64,000 nt of DNA from Entoloma clypeatum (GCA_963565915.1 OY751486.1:2914001-2978000); one strand, 5' to 3'; positions 31,194 through 42,046 are shown, counted from the stretch's first letter. Notes: generated by a model from the letters alone, not told the origin. Program-made: numbers and translations.

Positions 31194-31799
31194 TAGATGA
31201 AAGGATCATGCATCTGCTTTCACTATGGTTTCATCCAAGCAAACCATTGGTCACACCGTGACATCCGCGTAATTCAGCGTGATGACAGTTTCCACAGATG
31301 ACACCTCTGTACTCTGAATTGCATGGTCACACCACGCATTCGGAAGGTGAAAGTCACGCAGTTGCGATACGGACGGCATGCACACCATGTCTGTACTCGC
31401 AAATGTGGAAAGAAAAAAGCAGTATGCATCCTCATCTACATTCTCTTCATTCGTTGAACTGTGACTCTAGGATCCCTGGGCGCCGCGCCCAAGTAACATC
31501 TGAAGAGCTCGAACGAGGGACTTACCATCCCCCTTCAATCACAGTGACAATGAAGAAAGGAGAATCACACCCGGTATTACACCCGAGGTTACACCCAGGG
31601 TAATAAAGATGGAGCAATCACCTGAACTATAGGCGACCGACCGTCTTTAGTAAATACCACAGCATTGTGACCCCTAGTCACATAAATAAAAGCTATTACA
31701 AAGCTCTCTGACATGTGTCAACAAATTCAGACAATACCTTAATTGGTTTAAATTGTTCTTGATATTTTGCTGACGACTGTTTTTTCAAACAGATCAAAC
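31194..31799 (+). other. G interior upstream of gag, non-coding
   Basis: No supported gene. Contains part of the G leader; plus frames such as 31298-31603 show no domain. Confidence 0.5.
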
Positions 31800-32555
31800 A
31801 TGTCCTCAATCAATACTTTGATTGCTGTTCCTGTTCTTGACAGCTCCAACTACCTTGAGTGGTCGAACACCATGTGTTCGTACCTCAGATCTCAAGGTTT
31901 GTGGCAGATCGTTGCTGGCATTGAAAAGGGACCCTCAGGGTTCGCCGCACCTAAGCGGAAAGCCACAACTTTAGTCAGAGGATGGAACATTAGGGATCAA
32001 TTGGCTCTTGCCAATATTCGACTCTGCGTCGATCCGTCGATTAAACTCACCAGAAACATGTCTTACGAGACCTGGTTCGAGTTAAAGAATAGATTTGAAC
32101 GAGCTGTCTACATGACAGTTCTGTCGGATGTCCGTGCCGCATTGTCCTTCAAACTTTCAATGAAGCGACACCCTGCAATCGAGATTGATTATCTCGATAA
32201 GATCTATGATCACCTAAGCATGCATCATCCTATTTCTCAGTCGACGCGCGCCCTAATGTTACTATCTTCACTCCCATCTCCTGATTGGGATGACTATGCC
32301 ACAGAGATTCTCCTCTATAATGATGATCTCACCTACTTCAAGGTTCGAGAATTGATTGTTGAAAAATACAATCGTCATCATCCAAACCATGCTTCTGACT
32401 TTTCGCTGGGGGATTACCTAAACGGCATAGGAATAACCTATGATCCTCAGCCGAAAACATGTGGCAGATTCATAATCCGTCTCAGAATCTATGGGAGAGA
32501 ACTTGAGCCTGTTCACATTTCGTTGAGCTCTATCATGGCAGTTATAACGGAATAG
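31800..32555 (+). CDS. Gag of element G (Copia UBN2-type)
   Basis: Intact 251-aa frame from ATG 31800 (MSSINTLIAVPVLDSSNYLE). The start matches Copia gags, which open with a short region followed by NYLEWSNTMCSYLRSQGLWQ. The body has WNIRDQLALANIRLCVDPSI, YETWFELKNRFERAVY, YLDKIYDHLSMHHP and LMLLSSLPSPDWDDYA. No CCHC knuckle follows. With no pol in the element it would need enzymes from an autonomous Copia. Packaging of the G RNA into virus-like particles is the likely role. Confidence 0.85.
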   Translation: MSSINTLIAVPVLDSSNYLEWSNTMCSYLRSQGLWQIVAGIEKGPSGFAAPKRKATTLVRGWNIRDQLALANIRLCVDPSIKLTRNMSYETWFELKNRFERAVYMTVLSDVRAALSFKLSMKRHPAIEIDYLDKIYDHLSMHHPISQSTRALMLLSSLPSPDWDDYATEILLYNDDLTYFKVRELIVEKYNRHHPNHASDFSLGDYLNGIGITYDPQPKTCGRFIIRLRIYGRELEPVHISLSSIMAVITE

Positions 32556-33052
32556 TGTTTAACGCCCCCAGGGCCACTGGCATCGCCGCCCCTGGGAACG
32601 CCGTCACAACAGAACAAAATGAGGATCCACCTGTCGAAGATTACGACACAGTGTTTCCACCGCTTGGACCTTAGACCAGCATATCATTACATAAAATGAT
32701 TTGTATTTTCTTTCGCTGTTGCAATAAATGCTGTTTGCGACATGTCCATGAAAGAAATACTAAGAGAGCTTAAAAATGCATTTCGCATTTTTAATGTTTA
32801 AATAACTTATATCCAATCATGGAATAATCCAGATAGTTAGTGCGCTTTCAAGCAGCCTACTATTGAAGGAAAAAGCATATAAAAGCACACGATTCTATAT
32901 CATCTAATTGGGTGTCAAAAGAACTCTTAATTGAGTTGCTATCCCTGACCCCTTTTAGGGTTGTGCATTTAAGCTTGTTTAAAAGAACGTGCAAGTCATT
33001 AATTTGTCTTTTGCTGTGTCTTTATTCCTTTACTTTGGATTCAAATTCCACC
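32556..33052 (+). other. G interior downstream of gag, non-coding
   Basis: After the gag stop a stretch with CCCAGGGCC...GCCGCCCCTGGGAACGCC is echoed at 39733-39775. No gene seen. Confidence 0.5.
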
Positions 33053-33146
33053 TTTACTGTTATGGATTCGCTATCCATGGCATTGATCGCTCGGACAAGA
33101 TACAAGACATAGAGGCCTTATCTGATTAATGGCCAGTTTCATCTTA

Positions 33147-33182
<36 letters not shown>

Positions 33183-33256
33183 GTCAACAGTTTGTATAGC
33201 GGTATACTAAGGGTACAGTCCGCTTGACATAGAGTAAACTACATCGGTCCGAGGAC

Positions 33257-36200
33257 CTACGTACGCAAGAAGAACAAGCGGCGCAAAGCTCCGTCGAGCT
33301 GTTGAGTCCTCGCGCCAGGACGGGGGAGTTTGTTATAAACAAACGCGTTAGTATGCGCACCCGAATATTCGGGCGCGCGGTACAGGAGCACTCCAACCTT
33401 GTGAGGTTGGCCGTAAGCGGCGCTGGGGGGTGTCTGCGCCCTACCCCCCAAAGAAGCGCCTGTGCGGTTCTTATCCTTCGATCGCGTTCGCTTGCCAGAG
33501 GGGGCTGCACCCCTTTGAACCCAGCGCGCTACCACGTGACTACCGCCGACGGTTGTGTTGGGCGTTGGACGATCCCGGAAGGCAAATGCTCCTGGGTTAT
33601 CCATGATAAATTTCCCGAAGACGTCCCAGGTGGGGGAGTTCCTCGAGAAGGTGGGCATGTCTGGTGGCCTGGTGGGGTGGTGCAGACATTTGTAGAAAAC
33701 GTGGGCGAAGTCCTCAACGGACCCCAGACCACAGTCACAATGTTCAACTTTGTCACCGATGTTGAACCTATGTCTGTAATGGCCAATTGGGGCGTGGCTG
33801 GTGAGGCCGCGGACCATTTGTGCCGTGAGGGATTGGGAGTGACCCACATCCTTAAGCCATGTGCCGCCCTTGAGATGGGACGGCTTCATACGTTTGGCCC
33901 GAGCGTGGTCTTGGCGTCTGACGCACGATCTCGGGAATTGATAGTGTCGGCCAACATACTTGGGGGACTGATACAGATTGTCCCAGTCACCGAGCATGTC
34001 GTCCGTGAATTGCTTCGTGTTGAAGTCAAGGGATCTGGAGGCCGACTCACCACACTCAATGCGAATCGAGGAGGCGAAGTCGTGCACTGCACGGTGGGGT
34101 TCGAATCCATGGTCCGAGGAATCGGGGACATGGTGAAAGATGACCTTGGAATTCAGGCCGGGTTCCTCAAACCAAGGAATCAGGTTACTGATGATAGCAA
34201 GCGCAGTTGCCTGCGAGGAGTGGAGATCCGGGTCTGTGGCGCGCCGAATGGCGTTGACAGAGTCGGTGAAAATGTGGATTACTTCCAGTTGAGAGAGACC
34301 CCCAAGCAGACTGACCAGGTTCGAGAACCCATGTCCGATAGCTAAGGTTTCAGTGTCATCAGAGACTGCGAGGCCGCCGGCCGCCCAGTCTTTGTCGATG
34401 GAGTGCCCCTTGTGCCAGGTTTCCCAGGCTGCAACAGCTTGGTGGCCCGACGAAAGGGAGGGAACTGCCGCGTCAGTGACAATGACGGCGGCTTTGTTGG
34501 AGCAGATGTTGGCGTCAAACACCTTGTTAAGGGTGATGAGGCGCGCCTTTCTGGCTTCGGCACGGTCCTTAGCGGTCTTGCCGCGGATAAGGGTGATGTC
34601 GTGAATTACACGTTCAGGGAATCGGTCGAGGACGCGTTTCCCTGGTTCGTTGTAGTTATTACAGGGCGATAGGGGGACAGTCACATTTGCACGGTATGCC
34701 CAGATATCAACGAGGGGGGATTTAAGGTTGTACATAAACTCCGGGGAGTACCACGGACGCTTGGAGGGGTCATCCTCGTCGCATACCATGACGGTCATGT
34801 GTCTGGGTGCAAGGGAGTGCATGCGGACACGGTTTCTGCAGGAGAGCTTCTTGAGGTGCAAGTGCACCGGAGGCAGGCCAGCAAGTGCTTCGACCGCCCC
34901 TGTGGGGGTGGTACGGAAGGCTCCCAAGATCCATAACGCTGCGCGTCTTTGGACTTTGGAGATAGACTTGACGACACCCTTGTTGCGGGCGCCGTCGAAG
35001 TTCCAAAGATTAGCACCGTATAGCGCGATCGGCAAAATACATGATCGGTACAGGGTGCGTTTGTGTTTGGGAGTGAGTCCACGGACTGAGTTTCCCAGGG
35101 ATAGTAAGGCTCCCGTTGCTGAGAAGGCCTTAGTGGCATACCGCTTCGCGTGCTCAGTAAAGAGTAGCTTGCGGTCGAAGAAGAAGCCCAAGTACCTCCA
35201 GAAGGTCTTGGGGACGAGAGGGGAGTCGCCGGTGAAGGGCGCAAACCCGAGGTCAACCGGGGGGTTATCGTCGCCATTCTTCCTGGAAAAATGGAACGCC
35301 TCTGATTTAGAGTGTTCAAGGACAAGCCCGAGGGCTGTGGTCAGCTCAAACAGACATTTGTATGCCTTTTTTAATTTGGCAAGGTTTTCCTTCCACGTCT
35401 CAGATTGGACTATGATAGTCCCGTCGTCGACGTAGGAAATGAGGCTAGCCTGCGATTGTTCGGCTTGAAATGTGTACATCAGCGGGGCGAGGTAGATGGA
35501 CGATAGCACAGGGGAGAGGGCAGAGCCCTGACCTACGCCAATGTCAACAGAGAAAAGGTCTGAGAGGTCGTCCTCCCAGGCGTATTGGGTCTGTCTCCCT
35601 ACTAGGTAATTTGAGAAGAAATCCACGACAGTGTCGGGGAACCCCATCCTATCTAGTATGAGCGATATAACCGAGTGGTTAAGGGAGGGAAAGTATTGGG
35701 CCAAGTCAATGGCGACAACGCTTGTCTTGAGTTTCCTCGCCCATCCTGCACGTATGAGGTGGGTAAGGAATTGTCCGGCGTCTTCGGTGGAGTTCTGACG
35801 AACCCCCCCGAATTGACCTGGGTGCAGTAGACCATGGCGGGCTAGTTCCCACTGGAGTCTGTTAGCGATAGCTTTCTCAAAGAGTTTGCCCAGGGTGTTT
35901 AGAAGCACGATGGGTCGAAATGCTTTGGGAACGTCGTACGCCGGCTTATTTGGTTTAGGAATAATGACGGTCGTTGAGATTTTGAAGGCGTCAGGCCAAA
36001 ACCCCGCCGAGAGGCAGGCGTTCAGGATCCAGACGAACAGCTTCAAGATTTGTTTATGTGCGGTTAGGCACTTGAGGTGAGTCCACGTAAGATGGTCAGG
36101 ACCTGGGGCTGACCGGCTCGAACAACCGGCCAGGGCCTGGAGGACCTCTTGCGAAGTGAATGGAACCCAAGCCCTTTTGGGCTGAGGTTCTAGAGTACTG

Positions 36201-37399
36201 CGCAGCCTGTCGGGATCGACAGGTCGTGCTTCGGCAGACTGGAAGGACTTGTGGAAGGCATCACAGGTCTCAGCAGTAGTGGTACAGGTCTCGCCGTCAA
36301 AAATAATGGCCTCAGGAGAGGCGTTCTTTCGTGGGCCGACCCAGGAAGTAAGGTCCCAGGGACGTTTGTTTTTGTTGGAGACTTCGTCGATCTTCTTGTC
36401 AAAAAAGTTCCGCTTAGCAGTGCGTATGATTTTATGCATAACGCGCCAGTCTTGGTCTGTTTTACCCGAATTGGAATAGGTGCGCCACCCTGCCTTGCAG
36501 TCCTTATCCCACCAGCCCTTCGACCGGAACGAGTTCCGGGGAGAGCGAGAGAATTCGGTCCACGCGGCCAGGACGAGCTCCTGAACCTTTTGTGTAATAC
36601 TCGTGATGTCCTCCCTAGTGGCCGTGGCCGGAATAGGGATGGAGGAGATGGAATCCGTGAGTGCGGATAGGAAATGAGTTTCCTCTTCCGAGTCCGGTAC
36701 TATACGGTAGCGTTCCTTCGCGTTAATGAGGGGGGATCTGAGGAGGGTGATGATCGAGCGGTGGTCCGACTCGTCAGGGCTCCCAAGTTTGATGATCGAG
36801 TCCTTGTCCGTGTTAGGGAGGAAGACCAGGTCGATGATGGATGGGGCATTGTTATTCTTAGGGAAGTGGGTAAACCCAGTCCTATGATGAACAAGCCCAT
36901 GAGCGAATGCGAAGTCCGAGAGGAGAGACGCATTATGGTTGTGGCGCGTCACTTCGGGGTCCCATAGCGGCGAGGGGCAATTAAAATCACCACCTATGTA
37001 CCGAATAGGAGGAAGGGATGTACCAAGGGTGGCAAGGATACATATAGCAGTGCCCTGCGTATCCGAGTAGGCATTAATTAGGTTGATCTGGCCCTCAGGG
37101 ACAGCCAACGTAAGAAGGTTGACATCACGGTGACGAACGATGTCTGAACGAAGTTTAGGTTTCATAGCGGTGCGCCGCCTATGAACATAAACTATGGCGC
37201 GGGGGCAAAGGTCCTCATCCAGGTTATCTGGATCAAGGACAGGCTCCGAGTGGTGGAGGCACATCCAGTCCGGGTGGTTCGGCGGACCCACAAGGGGCTC
37301 ACCGTCCTTTCTCGTCATGGACGCGACATGTCGAATGGTAGCCCAGGGGGGCTCTTGTACGAAGATTATGTCGAGGTTATCTTTCTGACTCTCTAACAT
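33257..37399 (-). CDS. LINE ORF2: AP endonuclease, reverse transcriptase, RNase H
   Basis: 1380 codons from ATG 37399. Residues 1-240 are an exonuclease-endonuclease-phosphatase domain (FVQEPPW, GGDFNCPSPLW, SPDESDHRSI), although the first strand and its catalytic Asn lie upstream, apparently cut off at a C8 tract (37432-37439), so the true start may have been frameshifted. RT at about 440-720: VIIPKPNKPAYDVPKAFRPI, IDLAQYFPSLNHSVIS, GVGQGSALSPVLS and SYVDDGTIIV. RNase H near 990-1130 (VIVTDAAVPS, HIFTDSVNAI, HRAVHDFAS). A Cys/His block CDCG...FAHVFYKC ends the conserved part. It nicks target DNA and primes reverse transcription there. The order APE-RT-RNase H suits the fungal Tad or related clades. 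Confidence 0.9.
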   Translation of the reverse strand: MLESQKDNLDIIFVQEPPWATIRHVASMTRKDGEPLVGPPNHPDWMCLHHSEPVLDPDNLDEDLCPRAIVYVHRRRTAMKPKLRSDIVRHRDVNLLTLAVPEGQINLINAYSDTQGTAICILATLGTSLPPIRYIGGDFNCPSPLWDPEVTRHNHNASLLSDFAFAHGLVHHRTGFTHFPKNNNAPSIIDLVFLPNTDKDSIIKLGSPDESDHRSIITLLRSPLINAKERYRIVPDSEEETHFLSALTDSISSIPIPATATREDITSITQKVQELVLAAWTEFSRSPRNSFRSKGWWDKDCKAGWRTYSNSGKTDQDWRVMHKIIRTAKRNFFDKKIDEVSNKNKRPWDLTSWVGPRKNASPEAIIFDGETCTTTAETCDAFHKSFQSAEARPVDPDRLRSTLEPQPKRAWVPFTSQEVLQALAGCSSRSAPGPDHLTWTHLKCLTAHKQILKLFVWILNACLSAGFWPDAFKISTTVIIPKPNKPAYDVPKAFRPIVLLNTLGKLFEKAIANRLQWELARHGLLHPGQFGGVRQNSTEDAGQFLTHLIRAGWARKLKTSVVAIDLAQYFPSLNHSVISLILDRMGFPDTVVDFFSNYLVGRQTQYAWEDDLSDLFSVDIGVGQGSALSPVLSSIYLAPLMYTFQAEQSQASLISYVDDGTIIVQSETWKENLAKLKKAYKCLFELTTALGLVLEHSKSEAFHFSRKNGDDNPPVDLGFAPFTGDSPLVPKTFWRYLGFFFDRKLLFTEHAKRYATKAFSATGALLSLGNSVRGLTPKHKRTLYRSCILPIALYGANLWNFDGARNKGVVKSISKVQRRAALWILGAFRTTPTGAVEALAGLPPVHLHLKKLSCRNRVRMHSLAPRHMTVMVCDEDDPSKRPWYSPEFMYNLKSPLVDIWAYRANVTVPLSPCNNYNEPGKRVLDRFPERVIHDITLIRGKTAKDRAEARKARLITLNKVFDANICSNKAAVIVTDAAVPSLSSGHQAVAAWETWHKGHSIDKDWAAGGLAVSDDTETLAIGHGFSNLVSLLGGLSQLEVIHIFTDSVNAIRRATDPDLHSSQATALAIISNLIPWFEEPGLNSKVIFHHVPDSSDHGFEPHRAVHDFASSIRIECGESASRSLDFNTKQFTDDMLGDWDNLYQSPKYVGRHYQFPRSCVRRQDHARAKRMKPSHLKGGTWLKDVGHSQSLTAQMVRGLTSHAPIGHYRHRFNIGDKVEHCDCGLGSVEDFAHVFYKCLHHPTRPPDMPTFSRNSPTWDVFGKFIMDNPGAFAFRDRPTPNTTVGGSHVVARWVQRGAAPSGKRTRSKDKNRTGASLGGRAQTPPSAAYGQPHKVGVLLYRAPEYSGAHTNAFVYNKLPRPGARTQQLDGALRRLFFLRT

Positions 37400-38256
37400 A
37401 GTTGACAGGAGAACGCTCTTCGAAGTTTAGGCCCCCCCCTTGCGGGAGGAGCCTGGTATTATGGGGTTTTTGCCCCGGCTTTTTACAGCCCCACCCCGGA
37501 ATCAACTTAGATTCTCACCTGACTTATTACTACATCAGGAGAACCGACAGAGGATATAGTGCTCTCGAGCCAGATCAGAGGGACTGTCCCTGTCTGCTAC
37601 GGCCCGCTGGAGGAGTCTTTTACACTCGGCAGGTTTTGGCCCGAAGACCACGTCCGCCCCAGTTTCCCGTTCCCTGGCAGGTGGTTCGCTGATGCCATCT
37701 GGCGCGGATCCCCACACTGTCCAGGATCTCTGTCTTGCCATCGCCCAACCGGATGGATCACTCAGGGACAAGCCACTGATCCGGAGTTGTTAAGACCCTT
37801 TGACATACCCAGGGAGTTAAAGCCCAGTGATGTGGGCCCACAGGCAGATGACTAACGACCTACATAGCACCTCTCAGCCTAGTACATACCCAGGGAACCA
37901 GCACATGGATACACCACGAGCCCCCCCAGTGATGCGGCCTGCAAGCGAGAGTGGAACCCCTCTAACAAGGGAGTTACCCCAATGGAGGTTCAATTTATGC
38001 AGGGGGGGGTGACCTGATGGGGGCATATCCCATATTCGGTTTGTTTTTCCGGATTCCCCCTCTTATCATCCCCTATCCAGTTGTTCGGTCCCTTTACGGG
38101 CATCACCATACACCCCATGGGGCGGAGGCTACTTGGGGTGTTGCGGCAACACGTTCCATCATGTGATGTATTAGGTAATGACACATGACTACTTCGTGCA
38201 CCCTCAACTTTATGCTACCTTAGGAGACGTTCCCACGGTAGACTTACAAGGTGTTG

Positions 38257-38338
38257 AGTTCAGCCGGGTTCGAACCGGCGACCTTTCCCTAGGTGATCAA
38301 GCCTAAGATGCAGACAGCATGACCATTACGCCAGACTG
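38257..38338 (-). promoter_or_regulatory. tRNA-like Pol III promoter at the LINE 5' end
   Basis: Minus sense starts GGCAGTC then TGGCGTAATGG (A box) and, 57 nt after the A-box start, GGTTCGAACCC (B box) inside a perfect T-arm GCCGGTTCGAACCCGGC. The A-box spacing is that of a tRNA gene. The acceptor ends do not pair (GGCAGTC versus GCTGAACTC), so it is not a functional tRNA. It sits four bases from the TSD. Confidence 0.7.
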
Positions 38339-38727
38339 CCGTGTTTCATCTTATCTATTGGTTTCAGGCTTACTATTCACTTTTACATCATTCGGGCCCT
38401 GGCCTCCGCTTACTCACTACAGTATGGTCATCGTTACCATATCTAGATGGTTACTCTCACACATCCTTGACATCATGTTACTTGTTGGACTATACTTAGA
38501 TACTCTGACTCACGCCGCAGCAGTTACCATAGACACCTACTCCAGGTCCGCTTCTGGAGTCAGACCGGAACCGCTCTAGAGTCATCTAGATGACTCGACC
38601 TTCTAGTATATATAGGGTAGATACATTGCATGTATTCTCCAGATCTAGCAATCACCTTGGTATCCACCTTTGCTACTTAAGCCTCTCTGCCTAAGCATTG
38701 CATGGGTTTGTCAACCATAACATTTAC

Positions 38728-41528
38728 AATCAGTGCTAAAGAGACATGCTAAAATCACGCCTCTGTCTATAAATGCATGATTTAAATAAATGCCTCTAAG
38801 CATTTTGATAATGTTGTTATACACTTCATTATCCATGAGATAGAAGAGTCTTGAAAACACCCTTCGATCGTCGATTCAAGATTGGTCTAACCAACCAACC
38901 TTGTTCCTTCACTCTTTCCACAACAACTGTTGCACAAAGTAGCACAAGATTGAGTTGAGCAACCATGTACGCTCCTCATCTTAACACTCTCCATTATTGC
39001 ATGGAAAATAATTTCCATAGCGAAATTAAATAGAGTCCTTGTGACACTCTATTTGCAAAATGGATTAGTCATGGAATCTTGCAATAAACATTGCTTACAA
39101 ATGGAACTGGAATGATCGCCTGAGACTAGCTATCTCAGATCAGCGATTCACACCCTTTTTGCATGAATTATTGGTTTCCCAGCCAAGTTCTGCACTGTTT
39201 CAGTTCATATGCCATTTATGAAGCAAATGATTTATGTTGTTTCAGCACGAAATGATTCCACACTTGACTGGAAAAGGGGGAGAATATAGAGAAAAGAGCA
39301 ATTCTTAATTGAACTTGCATTCTTGCGAACTTTGCATTGATTGATCTTATCTCATGCAATGGTTTTGCATACAACACTCTATAGGATGCACAGCGATTTA
39401 CCCATTAATCTGCGACATCTTGAACAAGGATCTATCTTACTCAAAAGATAAAATGACATGTCGTCCAAAAACGATGATATTTGGATAACCAAGACTGTCA
39501 TATGAATCGATCCATTAGTCCTAAAGACTATTGTCGGGTTTCTATTCCAAGCAATCACTCTTGATTACTTGAAGAAGCATCTCAATTGATCGCTTACTAA
39601 TATGCATTAAATTGCATATCAAAATAGTTCTTGGTATACAAGATTACTATTGATTGCATGAACACATCAAAGTGTTACTACACTTTGAATATTTGGACAT
39701 ATCCATGGTCACCGTCACCAGGTACCAAAAGACTCCCAGGGCCGCCGGCAACACCGCCCCTGAGGATGATGAGCCTGCTGAGCTAAGCTTGTGATCATCA
39801 CAGCTGCTCGGCATTAAACCAGCATGCTAGGTCACCTGATCTGTGCCTATCGGCTGCATCAACAACTTGGATTTACAGTAAAACACTGCATTATACACCC
39901 TTTTTAGGATTGCCATCTTTGTTTGTCACAAACCAAATATTCCCCATCCCAACACATTATTGTTGTATCATGCAACAAATCATAGTCAATCTGTGTTAAC
40001 GTCTTAGAATGGTATTCTAATGACCTCTGAACATAAAATCGGATGTTCAAAACACATGTATCACCACACATACAAAAGAACTACAATTGCAAGTCAAACA
40101 TTTGACTATAATTGCAATAACACTCGCACAAACAGTTGGCTCAATTATCTAATCACCTGTAAATCTGTTTATGGAAATACCATTTCAGGGGGAGATCTAC
40201 CGATCTCTATCAAACCCTAAATTGGATTAATCCATAAGATGCTTGAGCCGCAATAATACTTTGCAATGCTCAGATACTGTATTATGGGATATCTTTGAGC
40301 TATCTAAATGTCCTCTATGACGCTAAACTAGACCCCACAGTGGATTTGAACCTATATAGTTCATCCACGTCCTGAGTTTGGAGTACTACACTCGACTCGG
40401 AAGATATTATCCATAAGTGCGCTTTTGTGCTGCCATGATAATATTACATACTCAAGATTGATGGCATACTGTACCTCATCTATGGTTGTTGGCGGTCTTT
40501 GACGCAACTTCCAGAGTATTAATAAGCTATACCAAGCTTATGTCATGCTATGCATGATCCTATCAATTGGTTTAAATGACTATTTGAACGATATAGATTA
40601 CAGTAAGTCTAACGAGCTCTTAAATGAGTTGCGTTTGCCTGACTTATTAAACGGCCCGCTTGCCGATCTATACATCATAATATCAAAGTGTCAACCATTG
40701 ATGAAGTCCGAGATGACAATAAACTATTACGTGGTTTGCTGATACAATCAGACTAAACATCTGACTCAGCATGGTCCGTGCGAGATAGGCAAAGCCTTAA
40801 ATATGCTCCTCAAATTGAGTTTTAGAGCAGGCTACCATGGCATTCTTCGCCTACTTCTCCACCGCCTTTTACACTCGCTTCGCACATGCTGACCATCTGG
40901 CGCATGTTGCCTCGACCACCAACACCACCACCACCACTACAGTACTGCAGCTGGCGGTGCCGCTGCTTCTTCATCGCCCTCTGGCAATAACACTTCCATG
41001 ACCACCGACGATAAGACATCAGAGAAGAAGTAAAAGTAGTTAGTGGTACAAAGTAATTAAATCAATAATTACTAGAAAAACCATTTGAGAACGACTCAAG
41101 AGCGCTTGACACCGTCGCCTCTGAGTTTGGTAGTTAACAGGTCTTGCTGAGCATTGCTCGCAGTTGTTGTTGACACCAACAATGTTCTCAAACAGTAGCT
41201 GCTTCAAGCGCTACACTGGCTGCTTCTAGCGCCATCATGGCCACATGTTTATCGCGCCATCCCATCTCTCTCATAAGTGATCCTTTTGATCCTTTTGATG
41301 ATCCCTTTGATCTCAGACTATATATCTGATGAGAACGTATCCATCTAAGAATTGATTGGATACTATGGTCTCTGATACAGACCTTAAATGACAGCGTATG
41401 CTTATATGACACAGCAAGACACCCATTTAGTCTGAGCAAATAAAGTCTCGACTACCATCCATAGGTTAAGATTTGAATATCTTCTTATACAAGTATTGAA
41501 CCCTTATGGGATCTCACTTGTGGGGGTG
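38728..41528 (+). other. 3' non-coding part of G
   Basis: 2.8 kb, AT-rich, with no frame over about 100 codons and no recognisable Copia pol motif (no YVDD, no DSGA). Carries further copies of the CGGCTGC-type and GCTGAGC...GCTCGCAG words seen in the G leader. It ends in the polypurine tract before 41529. Confidence 0.55.
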
Positions 41529-41931
41529 TGTTGAACATTCAAGTATGGATGTATCGACAGTCAATCACGTGACTACAATCATGTGTTTTACCATGTGGCC
41601 TGACCACATGAAGTGTTCTAAACATAGAACAATCTAGACTCATTCTAGATCTCTGAGTCATCTCTGTGACTCAGAATGCTGCGCACCACAGCCTTGATGC
41701 TGTGTACCAAGATGTTCCATCATGTTCTAGCCAATAGTGTTACTAGCTCGTAGTTGGTCTGTGCACATTCCCATACCTATAAGTACTGCATGTAAGTAGT
41801 GTAGTACAACAGAGCTAATACCAGTAGTTCTATCATCGCCCACTCTTTTTCAAACATCTCAACCCCCTTCGCTTCAATGTGAGTATCATTAACCAGGCTT
41901 CCTCTGCGTCTGCTAGGCGTGCTGTTCAATA
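41529..41931 (+). repeat. 3' LTR of G
   Basis: 403 bp; differs from the 5' LTR at four sites (all T/C or A/G). Followed by TSD GATCA. Confidence 0.93.
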
Positions 41932-41936
41932 GATCA

Positions 41937-42046
41937 AAGGCATGACAGCTGATGAATTTGTAGAGAAATTCTAACTATGGGTTGCAGAGAGTTTGATCAC
42001 AGAAGAGCGATCCCTCAAAGATTATTTCATGGAGGCATTGCCACAC
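41937..42046 (+). pseudogene. Gypsy B gag, part 2
   Basis: Continues B gag from 16666: GMTADEFVEKF, a TAA stop, then LWVAESLITEERSLKDYFME, cut after ALPH by element C. It resumes at 55290 with VLRDKILG. Confidence 0.88.

Larger units (their letters stand above)
33149..38342 (-). mobile_element. APE-type LINE with tRNA-like 5' head
   Basis: 5194 bp inserted in solo LTR I2 with a 13-bp TSD GTTTCATCTTATC (33136-33148, 38343-38355). A 33-nt poly(T) at the left is the poly(A) tail in minus sense. One large ORF encodes endonuclease, RT and RNase H. The 5' untranslated region is about 940 nt and starts with tRNA-like promoter boxes. Being full length with TSD and tail, it is a fairly recent insertion. 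Confidence 0.92.
33058..38722 (+). repeat. Solo LTR I2 (family I), split by the LINE
   Basis: 33058-33148 plus 38356-38722 join to exactly 458 bp, the same as I1, in the opposite orientation. TSD TTTAC (33053-33057, 38723-38727). TATATATA at 38607 and AGATCTAGCAA at 38641 are 34 nt apart, so this family should also self-prime. One TGACTCA at 38516. Confidence 0.9.
16667..41931 (+). mobile_element. Copia-like gag-only element G (TR-GAG type)
   Basis: Two 403-bp LTRs (16667-17069, 41529-41931) differing at four positions by my comparison, all C/T transitions. TSD GATCA. A half-initiator-tRNA primer site follows the 5' LTR (TTTATGGGCCCC from 17071) and TTGTGGGGGTG precedes the 3' LTR as polypurine tract. 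Without its insertions (H, I1, I2 with LINE) G is about 6.4 kb. The only gene recognised is a Copia gag at 31800-32555; no protease, integrase or RT domain is visible in 17070-17986, 31194-33052 or 38728-41528. Confidence 0.88.

Noticed and set aside
33302..34345. Plus-strand 347-codon frame
   Set aside because: Shadow of the minus-strand LINE ORF2, whose domains are unambiguous.
38257..38338. A functional tRNA gene on the minus strand
   Set aside because: A and B boxes and the T-arm are good, but the acceptor stem ends do not pair and the anticodon arm is not clear; treated as a tRNA-derived LINE head.
30731..38722. A DNA transposon with 458-bp terminal inverted repeats enclosing a gag-like gene
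   Set aside because: Each repeat has its own different 5-bp TSD and has LTR features (TG/CA ends, TATA box), so they are two solo LTRs in opposite orientation.
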